Shown one piece after another: positions 48,986-64,000 of a stretch of 64,000 nt of DNA. A program made the position numbers and the translations under genes. The stretch is taken from assembly GCA_009741485.1 (NCBI GenBank), contig CM019227.1, positions 17,967,038-18,031,037 on the forward strand. Direction: 5' to 3'. Position 1 is the first letter of the stretch. Each line of letters starts with the position of its first letter. The notes beneath the pieces are model-generated. The model was not told the origin of the DNA. It did no database searches and was given only the letters and a program-made list of their open reading frames with translations. The DNA is from Malurus cyaneus samueli. Taxonomy: Eukaryota; Chordata; Aves; Passeriformes; Maluridae.

Positions 48986-51900
48986 GTTTGAAAAACTCCA
49001 GACAGAACAAGGACAGACCAAGCTACTATAGCAGCATCTGTGCCAGAATTTTGGATGTGATCATACCACCAGCATTGAGGAGACTCCTCTGCTGTGCACC
49101 TACAAGGGCAGGAAAGACCCAGCACTGGGAGCAGCACAGGAGTGACACACTCAGGGCACAGGAAAAGGGCTCCAGACCCTGAACATCTCTCAGGGCACTG
49201 AACCTGGCCTGCTGCCCTCCTGGCTCACCTTTGTCCCCAGAGATCAGCACCGATCTCCTCACTGGCACTGCCTATTCCAGCCTGTCCTTCTCTAGTCTTG
49301 GATGGGACTGCATGCACTGGGAATTTCTCAGGGAAGAAGCACAGGCTGCCCAGACAGATATAAATAAATGCTCACACAAGCGAGAACTCCATGAATCTTT
49401 GCTTCAAAGTGCAAGTGTTTCCCTGGGCTGTGCACTCTGAATGTTTCTTTCAAGGAAATGTTTTACAGACTCCATGAGAACAGAAAAGCTAAATGTAAGC
49501 AAAGCAAGTCTGGCCTGGGCAGCTCCCTCTGAGGGAGCAGCACCTGTCCCAAGGTTAAAAGTGCACCCCTGGAGACCTCCTGCTGTACTCAGACAGCTTC
49601 TCCCAGTTTTCAAACACCCCCCTCTGTATCGGAGCTTTGTTCCAGGGTGGAGCAATGGCATTTTTGAATGGATCCTCTTGTCTGTTCCATGCTCAGTCAG
49701 AAAGTGACTGTGCTGGAGAGCGTTTTGTGTCGCTCTGGCTCTGACATCTGTATCACCTGGATCAGGGAAAAGGTGCTTAAGGAAATCTTCTGGCTCTACC
49801 AACCCCTCTTTATCCTAAAGAAGATGGAATAACTTCCAGCAGGATCAGGGGTGCAGATGAAATCAGACAGATCTGCACCTCTGCAGAGCCCACACTGTAA
49901 GAGATACCAACACTCCAGGCTGTGTCAGTGCTATGCTGGTGAAAGACCATGGCTGAACTGAATGGTGAAAATCCTCCCCAAACACACAAAATGGTGCAAA
50001 AAGCCTGAGAAGGAAGGCAGTGCCAACTGCAGGAGTTGCTAAGTGTGATGAAAGGAGACAAAAAGCCTTTGTGTGCATGGCACAGTGCTGGATGGCCACG
50101 TTCTCTGCACCTACATGCTCTGGATCTCTTACATAACCACAGAATCTGCAATGTTCTATCCAGCAAGAGCAAAAATAGAGTTCTGCCTCCGCCTGAAATT
50201 CCTGCAGTGGGGGCGAGCACAGGAACAGCCCCCCCCAGCCTCCCCTGCCACACTGGGATCCTTCCTCACTGAACCTTCCCCCTGAAATGGGAGCTATTTG
50301 GGGCTGGAAGGTACCTGGCCTTTCAGGTTCCCACTGAGGGGTTTAAGAAGCGATCACTGGGGCTTTCCAAACAAAGCAGCAAATTTATCCAGCCTCTTCC
50401 AGATGTGCAGCTGTTGCCTGTGGCCGCATTCCAGGCACACATCTGGGCTGGGAATGCCAAGCACCCAAGTGAAACCTCTGTAGGAAGGATTTGTTGTCTC
50501 ATTCTGGCTTACTGCAGCTTCCTGGGCTCACCCTAGATACACACCTGCCTGAAACTGTGCCTAAAAGACACTGGTTCAGGAATAATATGTGTGGGAATCA
50601 GGCCCAACTCCATTTCCCAAGCTATCTGGTCACCAGTAATCTGCATTTCTGGGGTTCCTAGAGAGGGAACCAAAGCTTTCTCTTCACTGCACATCATTGC
50701 CAGAGAAGATGAGATGGACTCACCATGTGGAGTGTTTGGCATGTTTCTCCTCCAGGTTCTGCCGCAGGAAATTACCTGAAGCTCAAAACAACATTTGCAG
50801 TCCAAGGAAACAAAAATCTTCATCCAAGTGCCTGAACTGGAATCTTTGAGGAGACCTGGAGAGAAGGACAGAACAACCCTGGTGTGAGAAAAAGAGGCAT
50901 TTCATCAGCATTAATAAAAACAAAAATAAAGCAAGTGTGAAAGGAGGTATTCTGCCAGTGTGGAAGTCTGGCTGCCTGTAGCACACACTGAGTTGGGGAC
51001 TGTGTTGTTGACTTCATCACTGACACCTCTGCAGGCACCTTGAAAATTGTCCTAGAATAAATCTTATTAAATCGGCAGAAACATTTTTATTTTTGAAATA
51101 GCTCTCTGTGAAGGAAGACTGCGATCAGCCATCAGGCTGGAGTTAGGAAGCTGGGTTTCACCACCTGCCCCACTCCCTTCAGCTCCGCTCCCATCATCCC
51201 TGTGCATGCCAGGCTGGACACACGGATGTCACCGGGAGCACACGGGGAATGTGCTCTTAACGAGTGGCTCTGTGAGTAGCTAATGAGAGCTGACAACATG
51301 CATTAGGCACCTTCCTCAAAGCACTCTGCAAACTTTGCAAGCCATGTGAGAGCTGTTTCTTTTCACAAACACTTGCTCCAAACAGGATTTGTTCGAGATG
51401 TTCCAGCAAAACAGCCTGGCCGTCCCTAAGAACAGGTGCTTGTCCACCTTAAAAATTCCAGCATCGTTTTAGGGGAGCTTTGCCAGCGGGACGGGATGGA
51501 CCTTGGGATGCCGAGGGCTGGGTGAAGGCTGGGAGCTCCTCCGCGCTGCCTGCGCTCCCTCTGCCGGCACCAGAGCTCCGGGAACAGCAAGGAAAAGCCT
51601 CTGGGAACGCCCTCACCTCCCAAACCTTGTCCCTGACCCTACAACCGACAGTGTTTGTCCTACAAAGACTTTTCCCCTGGCAGAACGATAAACACCACAA
51701 CAGGAGTGTGCTGGAGCAAACAGGGACGACTTTCCTCAGACAAAGCCATGCTCTGGACCTCTAGGATACAACCTCTAATTATTTATTGGTACGAACGCGG
51801 GAATAATTTATTCAAAACTATATTTATTCAAAACTGTTGGATAAAGCAGCTGGATGGAGACAGATCCCTGCTTGTCCCAGCCAAGTCCTGAACAGAGGAG

Positions 51901-52559
51901 AGCGAGCAGAGCTCTCCTCTCACTGTCTCTGAGCAAGAAGCAGGTGGGAAGCAGTCCCAGCCCTCCATGAGGCACCTGGAACAGCTCTGGGAGCAAATCC
52001 AGCCCTCTGTGGGGCACCTGGAGAAGGTATTTCATGGGCTGGTGTTTCCCGAGGCTGATCTTGGAGGGAGCTGGAACAGGAGATGAGTTCCTGAGAGCAG
52101 GCAATGGAGCCCTGGAGTGCGGTTCTTCCTGTCGCTCCAATGCGACCTCTGAGGTGGGGAGCAGGTCAATAAGTGGGATCCTACACCCCAGAATTAAATC
52201 AGCAACACGTGCTCCGTACAGAGGAGCTCCCCCAGCGCTGCGGGGCTGCAGCTCTGCCCTTTTGCTCTTGCAGCAGGGCCCGTGGGAGCTCAGAGCTCCT
52301 CTTCCTCAGGTGCTCACCTGGGCCTGCCCGAGCTAGAAGGGCTGCTCAGGGACTACAGCAGGTGACCCATAACCAGACTAGTCCAACCACGACTAGTGTA
52401 CAGTCACGACCACAACGACAGAGGTAGCGAAGGCAAAACAGCCTCATAAACAGGCGGGACGCTGTCGCCGGGCCACCGGCACAGGGGAGCTGAGAGGCGG
52501 CAGCAAGGAGGGCACGGGTGGGACACCTCGCACAGGTGGAGCCTGGTTCCCGCCGCCTC

Positions 52560-52747
52560 CCTCGGTCCCCGGGACCGCTCGGGCCCAGGCCGGGCTGGCG
52601 GCACCAAACCCCTCCCGTTGCCATGGGCACGGCCGGACCTGGTGCCATCGTATCTTGGCCCCGCCGCTCCGCATCCCCGGCACGATGGTTCCGCGGGGGG
52701 CGGCGACAGCGCGGGGGGAGCGCGGCCCCTTTAAGAGCGGCGCCGCC
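52560..52747 (+). promoter_or_regulatory. NME3 CpG-rich promoter region
   Basis: GC-rich, CpG-dense sequence directly upstream of the NME3 ATG, with no TATA box. The transcription start is not resolved. Confidence 0.5.
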
Positions 52748-55122
52748 ATGATCTGCCTGGTGCTGGGGCTCTTCGCCGGCCTCTTCCACAGCGGTACGGA
52801 ACGGGACGGGACGGGATTCCAGCCCTGTGTCTGAGGAGCAGGGACCTCCCTTCCCCCGGAGAGACCCCGCGGCTGAGGGCGCCGGCCCGGGCCCCCGTTA
52901 CCCCTGTGTCCTCTGCGCCCGAGGCCGCGGCCAGGACCCGCCCTGCCCTCCTGTGCGGGATCGCCGTGTATCCCCGGCTGAGGGCCTGGCACCCTCCTGT
53001 GCCCCCTTGGCTGAAGGTCCGGAGGCAGCTCCTTCCCCCCCTCAGACCTCTGCCCTTTCTCTGCAGCCTTCAGCGGGGTCAATGAACGCACCTTCGTGGC
53101 CATCAAGCCGGACGGCGTCCAGCGGCGCCTGGTCGGGGAGATCATCCGGCGCTTCGAGAGGAAGGGGCTGCAGCTGGTGGGGATGAAGCTGCTGCAGGTG
53201 AGCGGCCAGGCCCACCCAGGCTGGCGGTTCCTGGAGCCGAGGAACCCCTACGGGCCCCCAGGCCCCGGCTGTGCTGGGAACTGCTGGGGGTTCTGCCTGT
53301 CATCCGGCTTGTACAGCACCGAATGCTCACAGCTTAGAGGAGTGTTGGCACCAGGAGGGTGATTCCAGCTGTGAGCAGCGTGTCTGCCCTTGGCTGTGCC
53401 CGTGCTCCAGGGCTGTCATAAGCTGTCTATAAGCTGCCAGGTGCTGCTGCTCTGACCTGGAAACTCCTGCCTGTGTCAGGCTCCTGCTGTTTCATTCTTT
53501 GAACGGAGCATTGGTGCAAGAGCTTAATTCTTTTAATTCCCTGCATCTGTGAGGTGCAGCCCTTGCCCAGATCTCCCCATGTGGGAGCAGATTAAGTTCT
53601 GTGCTCTGTGCAGGCCTCGGAGGAGCTGCTGAAGGAGCACTACATCGCCCTCCGGGACCGTCCCTTCTACGGCCGCCTAGTGAAGTACATGAGCTCCGGG
53701 CCCATCGTGGCCATGGTGAGTGCTGACCAGGGCTCCTGGACCAAGGAGCAGGGAGGATGTGCAAGGTGTGAGCAGCACTGGCTGTTGGCATGATGGAAGC
53801 AAGGTGCTTTCTCCCCTCAGAGGGTCTCTTGAAGCTGTACTGAAATGCAGGGATGTTTCCTGTGGTAAATTAAATTACAGAATGGTTTGGTTGGAATAGA
53901 CCTTAAAGGTCTCGTTCCACTCCCTGCCATGGCCGGGGACATCCTCCATAGACCAGGTTGCTCTAAGCCCCCTCCAATCTGTCCTTGAACACTTCCAGGG
54001 ATGGGGAGAAGTCCACAGACAATTTGGATTATTTTCTAAAATCAAGAATAATTTGGAAGAGACCATTACCTGTCTCTCACCCAGGTGGATCCAATGGGGA
54101 ATTCAGAGGGCAGATGTGACCTGCTGGGGCAGTTGTGGAAGCTGATCCTGGTTTTGCTCTCCTGTAGGTCTGGCAGGGCCTGGATGTGGTGAAGACAGTT
54201 CGCACCATGATCGGGGAGACCAATCCGGCTGAATCCAAGCCTGGCACCATCCGAGGGGACTTCTGCGTTGAAGTCAGCAAGTGAGAGCTTTGTCTTCCTT
54301 CATTGTTTCAGAACATCCTGTCCAGGTGTTTGTGTGCCAGGCCTGCCCAAGCCACCTGAGTCTGTATTGCCAGGACAGAGCTTCTCCCTTCTGTGCTCAG
54401 ACCAGAGCTGAGCTCTGCCTCCTGGGGTTGGCTCTGGCAGGAGAAGGAGCCTTGGTTATCTTTCCTTTTTCCCAAGGCTCCTGTTAACATATGGTCTGCC
54501 TGTGTTTTCCTCTTGTGATTGGGACTGCCAGGCTGTGAAGAGGAAAGAAGGAGCCCACTTAGTCCTTTCCTGGGAGTAGGGGAAGATGCTTGGGTGGCCA
54601 CAGTCTGATTTGTGATTGACATGCCTTAGTGAACCCTCCTGGCTTAGATGTGTCTTCCCTTGTGTCTGATACCAAACCTGCTTTGATGGAAGGGAGAAAA
54701 CCTGGAGGCACAGCTGGAATCACTGACATAAAATATGCAAACCCCAGACCAACAGCCTTTACAGCTCGTCCTGTAGCAAGCAAATGGCTCCTCAGCACAG
54801 GAGGAAGGAGTGCTGGGAACTGGCACTCCTGGAAGGACGGTGGGTGTGTGATAGGAAGGGATATTGTGGGATAGGACTATCCCACAGTTTAATTAAGCTC
54901 CATCAGTTTAATTAAGTTGGTCGAGGTAGAATTCCTCAGCCTGCAGCATCCCTGATCCACCTTTGTCAGCCTGGTGGCAGCTGCTCCCTTCTCCTTGCCC
55001 ACAGGAATGTGATCCATGGCAGTGACTCGGTGGAGAGTGCCCAGCAGGAGATCTCGCTGTGGTTCCGCCCGGAGGAGCTGCCGTGCTGGGAGGACACAGC
55101 TGCACACTGGATCTACGAGTGA
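52748..55122 (+). CDS. NME3: Nucleoside diphosphate kinase 3
   Basis: Transfers the gamma-phosphate between nucleoside triphosphates and diphosphates through a phosphohistidine. NME3 is tethered to the mitochondrial outer membrane by its hydrophobic N-terminus. Exons: 52748-52793, 53067-53197, 53614-53715, 54168-54280 and 55005-55122 (TGA). They give 169 aa, the same as human. [13 protein letters not shown] is the membrane anchor. The conserved kinase motifs are [47 protein letters not shown] and [12 protein letters not shown], with the catalytic His at residue 135. The ATG sits in a CpG-rich promoter. No AATAAA follows within 1.9 kb; the next is at 57077 in the duplicated SPSB3 segment. Confidence 0.97.
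53874..54010 (-). mobile_element. CR1 LINE 3' end
   Basis: Begins ATTACAGAATGGTTTGGTTGG; antisense CR1 terminus in NME3 intron 3. Confidence 0.8.
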
Positions 55123-56554
55123 GGAGGAATCCCAAGGGAAGTGCATCTTCCTGCTGGGGCACAGGACATTTCCATCCATTTCATGGCAGCTGCTGGGGCT
55201 GGCTGCAGATCCTGCTGTGGGATTCCTGTTCTGCCTGGGGGATCCTGAGAGCTGGGCTGCGTGTGGAGCTCTGTGGTTCAGCTCCTGCCAAGAGGAGCTG
55301 TTTCTTTTTTTTCTCTCTCTGCTCTAGTAGGTAGTTGGTATTATTGCTCTGTTTGCTGCAGCATCTTAAGTCCCTAGTAGCCCGAACTGATTCACTGAAG
55401 TAAAACTTGGCCTTTTGGCCCATTCCTGGGTGTTCCCATCCCTGCCTGGAGCAGGAGAATGTGTGTTCCTTGCTGTGAGAGAAGTGCTGGTCACTACAAG
55501 GTGATGGGCTTGACAATTTATCTGCATTTCTACAAGGCTTTTCAGCAAAAGCTTTTAAAGAATTGGGCTGCTGTTGGATAGGGGGGCAAATTCTCATTTT
55601 AGTTCAGGGACAAGGAATGAAGGATGGGACAATCTTTCCCTTGGGGGGAACTCTGCGTGCTGGGGCTGGCACAAGTTCACCCAGATGAGCGAGTGCATGG
55701 AAGGGAGATTCTCCAAATGCTGTTAACGCTCAGTTCTGCTGACTCTGGTTCCTGCTCTGTGGGTGCTGGGAGTGGGAAGCAGCTCCTCCAGGTCCGCTCT
55801 GGTTCTCTGGGGCTGCCCTGGCTCAACCTGACAGCCTTGGTCCCACACTGTCCCTCCGTGGTGACTGACATGGAACAGCAGCACTGGGGCACCCGCAGGA
55901 ATGGAAGGGGGAGAGGGAGGCAGGGAAGGATTTATGGATCTGAGGCTCAGGAATGACTGTTTAGAAGAGCATTTAGTCCTCTCTTGTGCGCGGCACAGGC
56001 TCTGGAGTCCTGACACTGAGCTCTGGGAGATCCTGAGTTCTTCCTTGTCTGACAGTGGAGCTTTCCTGCTGGGAAATCTGGAAACCAGTTTGTAATGGGC
56101 TGGACACCACCTGTGAGCTCTGAGGGCACCCAGCTCCTCAGAGTTGTGCTGTGTCTGAGCTCCCTGTGCAGCCTCACCAGAGCGTAAGGACAGGGACAGC
56201 AACATGGCATCGTGCCATAGAACAGGGACACAGTTAAACTGAGGGAACAAGATCCCTGGGATTTTCCCATGAGTAGAGTGAGTTTTACCTGTGCCCCAAA
56301 AGCCTGTTCCTCTGGGTCCCCAGCTTTGTAGGTGCTGGGGAATGAGGGCAGAGTAAAGTGATGCCTACTTCTGCTCCGGGCTGGCCCCAGTGGTGGTGGG
56401 GCTGAGCGGGGCAGGGGTGGGGGTCTCCCTCCAGTGCTTTCCTCAGTTGCCTCAGCCAGGGCTCCTACTGCCTTGGGGCCTTCTCCAGGCACCTGTGTCC
56501 AGCTCTTAAATACCTGACAGATCCTTTTTGTTCCTGGAATTGTCCACTTGGCTG

Positions 56555-57306
56555 AACTTTGAGTCTGGCTACAGCAGGGCTGCAAGAGATGCTGGTGAAG
56601 CGAAGACCAAGGTGTGAAGTGAGTGGGAGGAAGGTTAAATTTATTGTTTAATAGATGCACTGAGAAGAGCTCCTGGCTCCAAGAGCTGCCAGCTCCAACA
56701 CAGGAAAATTGTGGAGAAATACCTGAGATTCATCTTCTGCCATTGCCTCTTCCTCCGCCTCCTGCCTCTTCTCCCTGTCTACATGGAAAGGATTTAAGAT
56801 GCCCTCCCAGTTTCAAATAACAGACCTGACTCATCAAGACACAAAGTCCTCTCCCCTCACTGTGTGTGTAGGTTTGGTGTCTGCCATGACCTCGTCCCGC
56901 TGTGGGGCACAACGAAGCAGCAGCTGTAGGGAAAGGAGCCCCACAGCCCCACTGCTGGGAGCAGGTACAAGAGCTGAGCTGTGGGTGGTCTTCCTTGAGC
57001 CCCTGGGGACTCTTAATTGCTCTGCATGTTGGTTCCTGCTGCTTCTCCTCTGTCCAAAACTGTGTTAAACTGTAATAATAAAAGTAGAAGCTGTCTGTTG
57101 TTCCTCTTGGGGCCCTTGAAGGCAGGAGGCTGCAGGTGCTTGTCAAAAAATAGTCTGGCCAGCAGGGTGAAGGGGAGCTTTTGGGTGCAGCAGTTGTGTG
57201 CCAGAGCTGGAGGAGGTGAAGACAGCAGAGATGCCCTCGTCTGCAGGGCTCTTGTGTTTCCCACTGAAGCAGAAGCCTGGCTGGGGTGATGTTCAGTAGA
57301 GCCAGG
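56555..57306 (+). repeat. Segmental duplication, copy 2 (partial SPSB3 3' end)
   Basis: Matches the SPSB3 intron 6 and 3' UTR blocks but lacks the intervening last coding exon (42430-42776). It retains AATAAA at 57077-57082. It lies 1.4 kb beyond the NME3 stop, same strand. Confidence 0.85.
57077..57082 (+). terminator. Poly(A) signal inside duplicated segment
   Basis: AATAAA with identical flanks to the SPSB3 signal at 43462. It is the first perfect signal downstream of NME3. Confidence 0.55.
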
Positions 57307-57357
57307 CTGATGCTGCAGCACCACATGTTTGTGGCAGCAGAACCAGCAGGGTTTGTT

Positions 57358-58440
57358 CTGCTGGATTCACAAAATCCCAGAAAAGCTGGGGTTGGAAAGG
57401 ACCTCTGGAGATCATCCAGTTCCCTGTCAGGCCAGGGTCACCTGGAGCAGCTGTCACAGGAACGTGTCCAGGTAGGTTTGGAATGCCCCCAGAGTGGGAG
57501 ACTCCACACTCTCCCAGGGCAGCTGTTGCAGTGTTCTGCAACCGTCAGTGAAAAACATTCTTCCTCATGTTGAGGTGGAGTTTGTGTTGTAGTTTCTGGC
57601 CACTGTTCTTCGTTTTGTTGCTGGGCACCACTGGAAAGAGCTCTGCACCATCCTCTTGGCTCTATGCCAACCTGGTGCCAGTTCCTGCAGGCTTCTGCTC
57701 CCAAGGCTTTTTCCTGGATTTTGAGCAGTGCATTTGCTGAGGACTTAGGTCTGAGCTGGTGCCTTCAGTCAAACACAAAGAGTATTTGAAAAGGGAATAG
57801 GGTTGATATATTTATGGGATGGGAAATGGCTTGTGACCCATTGTTTCCATAGTTTCCCTCCCAGGACCCTTAGTGGGAACACAAAGCTCCAGCCCCAGTG
57901 GAGAGCAGGATAATCCCCTCCCTCAGCCCAGCTCTACCCCAGGATAGAGTGCGCTTTTTTGGCTGCCTTTGCTGACTCCTATTCAACTTGCCATCAACCC
58001 CCAGGTCTGTTTGCTGGGCTCCTCTCCAGCCTCTCATCCCCCAAATTGCATGCTCAACCCTGTCCCAGGTGCAGAATCAATGTCACAGAGGTTGTGACTC
58101 CCCAGCTCCCTGTAAGGGCCCTCTGGGGACTCCACAGCTCCTCCCTGTTCAGTATTGTTGGCAAACCTACTTGATGTACACTGAATTTCTGGGCATCTGG
58201 ATGATTTATACACCCATTCAAGGGCCCCAGCCTTTGAACAGAGCCCTGGGTAACCCCACTGGTGCCTGTCCTTTGTGCCCCCATTTACTGTCACCCTTTG
58301 AGCTTGAGCTGTCACCAGCTCATGTAAAGGGGTTCTTGTGGAGCTGTGTGAGGGACAGTTCATCCAACAGACTTGAGGGATGGTATTGAAAGCTTTGCTA
58401 AAACCCCAAATCATCACATCTGTGCTCTTGGTCAACACCA
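57358..58440 (-). mobile_element. CR1 LINE, 3' part of an interrupted element
   Basis: Antisense CR1 from its 3' end (TGGGGTTGGAAAGGACCTCT) to the RT region. The minus frame shows STDVMIWGFSKAFNTIP and QRVTVNGG pieces. Its upstream half resumes at 59012. Confidence 0.85.
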
Positions 58441-59011
58441 AGGTGACTGACAGAGCTGGAAGGAGTGGCTGATAGAGGGTAGTGTGGCCCTTCAGAGGGA
58501 CGTTGACAGTGCGAGAGGGGCAGAGAGGAACCTCCTGAAATTCATCACAGGCCAGAACAGGGTCCTGCACCCAGTGGGGAACAACTCCAGGCACCAGCCC
58601 AGGCTGGGGCTGCCCTGCTGGGCAGCAGCTCTGCAAAGAGGGTGACACCAGCCTCGAGAGGAGCCCCAGCTGAGAGGGGCACTCAGCCCTGTCCCTGTCT
58701 GCAGGGAGGGCTCCGCGCAGGGCCCAGCTCTGCTCTGTGGGGCCCAGCAGTGGCACCAGAGGAATGGGCAGGAACTGATGCCTGGAAAGTTCCACCTGGA
58801 CATGTGGAAGAACTTTCCTGTGCACTGGAACAGGCTGCCCAGGGAGGGTGTGGAGATATTTCAGAACCAACTGGACACAATCGTGTGCCCTGTGCTCTGG
58901 GATGGCCCTGCCTGAGCAGGGAGGTGGGACCAGATGAGCCACTGTGGGCCCTTCCTCCACACCTTCCAGCCTGTGACTCGATGGAATCGATGCTTGAGTT
59001 TGTTACAAATG
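58440..59011 (+). mobile_element. CR1 LINE 3' region inserted in the opposite sense
   Basis: CAGGGTCCTGCACCCAGTGG and AGGCTGCCCAGGGAGGGTGT are sense CR1 blocks. It ends CCTTCCAGCCTGTGACTCGATGG. It separates the two halves of the antisense element. Confidence 0.8.
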
Positions 59012-59300
59012 GGAATTAAGCAGGACCTCCTGTGAATCTGTACTGCCTGTGAATGATGACTGTATTGTGAAGGGTTTTTCAGCAACTCCCTAAATAGCCT
59101 TCTCCAGGATTTTACCAAGAACTGAAGTGAGACTGACACACTTGCACGGTCTTCCTTCTTACCCTGCTTGAGAACTGGGATATTTATCACCTTCCACTCA
59201 ACAGAGACCACTCCAGACTCCCCAAACAGCTGAAAAATAATGGAGAAGTTCCATGATGACATCAGCCAGCTCTATCGTCACCCTGGTTTGGATCCCATTG
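59012..59300 (-). mobile_element. CR1 LINE, 5' part of the interrupted element
   Basis: Antisense of the RT-coding part (minus-strand AAAATAATGGAGAAG and TTCTCAAGCAGGGTAAGAAG). Together with 57358-58440 it forms one older minus-strand CR1. Confidence 0.7.
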
Positions 59301-59639
59301 TATCCCATCCGGCTGGAACGGCCAGTCCTGAATAGGTTCGGGTCTACCGGGAGTTTGTCATCTCCAGTCAGGGTCTTCCAGCACAGAATTCCGGGGTCGC
59401 AGTGCCTGCAGCCTTATCCACAACAGCTACTGTTTAGATATATTACTCTGTTGCCCTTTATCGTTATACACATTCCTTAAATTGCATTTCATTCTGTGGA
59501 AAAAACCTGAGCTTGTTTAAGGAACAGGATGGGCAGGACAAACGCTGCTTCCTGGAGGCTTCACGCCAATGATTTCTACGAGGCTCCACCAAACGCTGCT
59601 CAGTGACTGAGGAGGACGCGGGCAGCCGCTCCGTGAGCA

Positions 59640-60015
59640 CCGACAGCCGCTGTTTCGCCCCCTCCCGGGGCATTCCCACAGCGGCGGGCGCGGCCAATCA
59701 AGCGATCGCGGCTCCCCTGACACACCGCCGCCATCCTGCCGCTCCCCCTCCCCGCCGCGCGCGGGCGCCGGGACGGGCGTGCCGGCGGCGGGGATTGGTC
59801 CGCCTTGACCACGTGGTGCGGCGGCCGGCCGCGAGCCGCTCCCGCGAGGTGTGGCCGCGGTGCCGCGTGATTGCCGAGGTGCGAGAGTGACCGCTGAGGC
59901 GGTCTCTGATTGGCGCGGCGCGCGCGGCCCGGCGCGCGGAGTGCCGCCCATGTGACGCGGGCGCGGGCCGGAGCGGCCCGGAGCGGCGGCGGCGGCCGCG
60001 TCCCTCCCGCCGGCG
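59640..60015 (+). promoter_or_regulatory. UBN1 CpG-island promoter and probable first non-coding exon
   Basis: Very CpG-rich. CCAAT at 59694, ATTGG at 59794 and 59909, and an E-box palindrome CCACGTGG at 59809-59816. A GTGAGT donor at 60016 probably ends untranslated exon 1. Confidence 0.7.
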
Positions 60016-60543
60016 GTGAGTGAGGGCGGGCGGGCCAGCCGGACCGTGCGCGGCCCCAGCCCCGTCACGCGGCTCCAGACATTCACCGCGCGCCTGGGTC
60101 CTCCCTCAGCCCCGCGGGCCGCGCTCCCTCCGGCGTCGCTGCCGCCCCGGGCCCCGCTCAGCCCCCGAGTCGCGCTCAGTCCCGCCCCTCTCAGGCACCG
60201 CTGGGGCCGCTGTGCCAGGGACACTGGTGTCCGGGCCTCCATGTAGCAGGAGATTAGCACCTCGAGAGGTGCAGCCCCGGCCCCGGGAGTTGCAGCCCCG
60301 GCCCGAGAGGTGCAGCCCAGCCCGGTTATGTGCCCAGGGCTCCTGGGCTGCGTCACACCGAGTCTGGTAGGGTCGTTTTGTTTACCCGGCATCCGGATTT
60401 CCTCAGCCTTTGCAAACAGAGCGGTGTGGTGTGAGGTGACAGACGTGCCATGGACAGGAGGGATAACGGGGGAACTGCCAGTGTTGGAGGGAATTCTGGT
60501 ACAAGGATTGATTGATTTCTTTCTTTCTGTCCAATGATTGCAG

Positions 60544-64000
<3,457 letters not shown>

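Larger units (their letters stand above)
43700..52560. other. 9 kb between SPSB3 and NME3, no gene recognised
   Basis: In mammals EME2 and MRPS34 lie between these two genes. None of their exons was recognised here. Three CR1 fragments, minus-strand poly(A) signals (45067, 51782-51828) and an exon-like segment on the minus strand (50776-50855) are present. Confidence 0.5.

Noticed and set aside
56730..57326. 198 aa minus-strand frame sharing over 90 residues with one at 43013-43531
   Set aside because: The shared protein is only a consequence of the DNA duplication antisense to the SPSB3 3' UTR.
58034..58960. 308 aa minus-strand frame
   Set aside because: Composed of two CR1 fragments in opposite orientations; not a host gene.

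Overview
The window is vertebrate nuclear DNA, almost certainly from a bird. It carries compact multi-exon genes with GT-AG introns, GC-rich CpG-island promoters, and more than twenty fragments of CR1-type LINEs, the main avian retroposon. The gene content matches the mammalian 16p13.3 / chicken chromosome 14 neighbourhood. The bird order cannot be told from the sequence alone. All gene identifications rest on remembered protein families; no database search was run.

Layout: the 3' part of ANTKMT (+, to 2.4 kb) faces CCDC78 (-, 3.5-19.5 kb) tail to tail. The introns of CCDC78 are swollen by CR1 copies, minisatellites and two long low-complexity arrays, one (ATCC)n and one CCCTGCTCTGT-like. Positions 19.6-26.2 kb hold no recognised gene, only CR1, a second (ATCC)n array and some enhancer-like motifs. 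IGFALS (+, 26.3-28.7 kb) converges on NUBP2 (-, 30.5-34.6 kb). NUBP2 and SPSB3 (+, coding 37.2-42.8 kb) are divergent around a CpG island with seven CCAAT motifs. Positions 43.7-52.6 kb have no recognised gene. NME3 (+, 52.7-55.1 kb) follows, then a partial duplicate of the SPSB3 3' end (56.55-57.31 kb), a nested CR1 cluster (57.4-59.3 kb), a CpG-island promoter and the first coding exons of UBN1 (+, from 60.7 kb, running off the right edge).

The complete reconstructed proteins are CCDC78 about 512 aa, IGFALS 610 aa, NUBP2 271 aa, SPSB3 351 aa and NME3 169 aa. All exon phases join cleanly. ANTKMT and UBN1 are cut by the window edges. The genes are functionally unrelated neighbours: mitochondrial methyltransferase, centriole coiled-coil protein, serum IGF carrier subunit, cytosolic Fe-S scaffold, CUL5 substrate receptor, NDP kinase and H3.3 chaperone subunit.

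I see no new molecular system here. The observations most worth checking are a possible alternative first coding exon of SPSB3 inside the NUBP2 first intron, a triplicated splice acceptor in ANTKMT, the SPSB3 3'-end duplication beyond NME3, and unexplained minus-strand poly(A) signals where synteny predicts EME2 and MRPS34.
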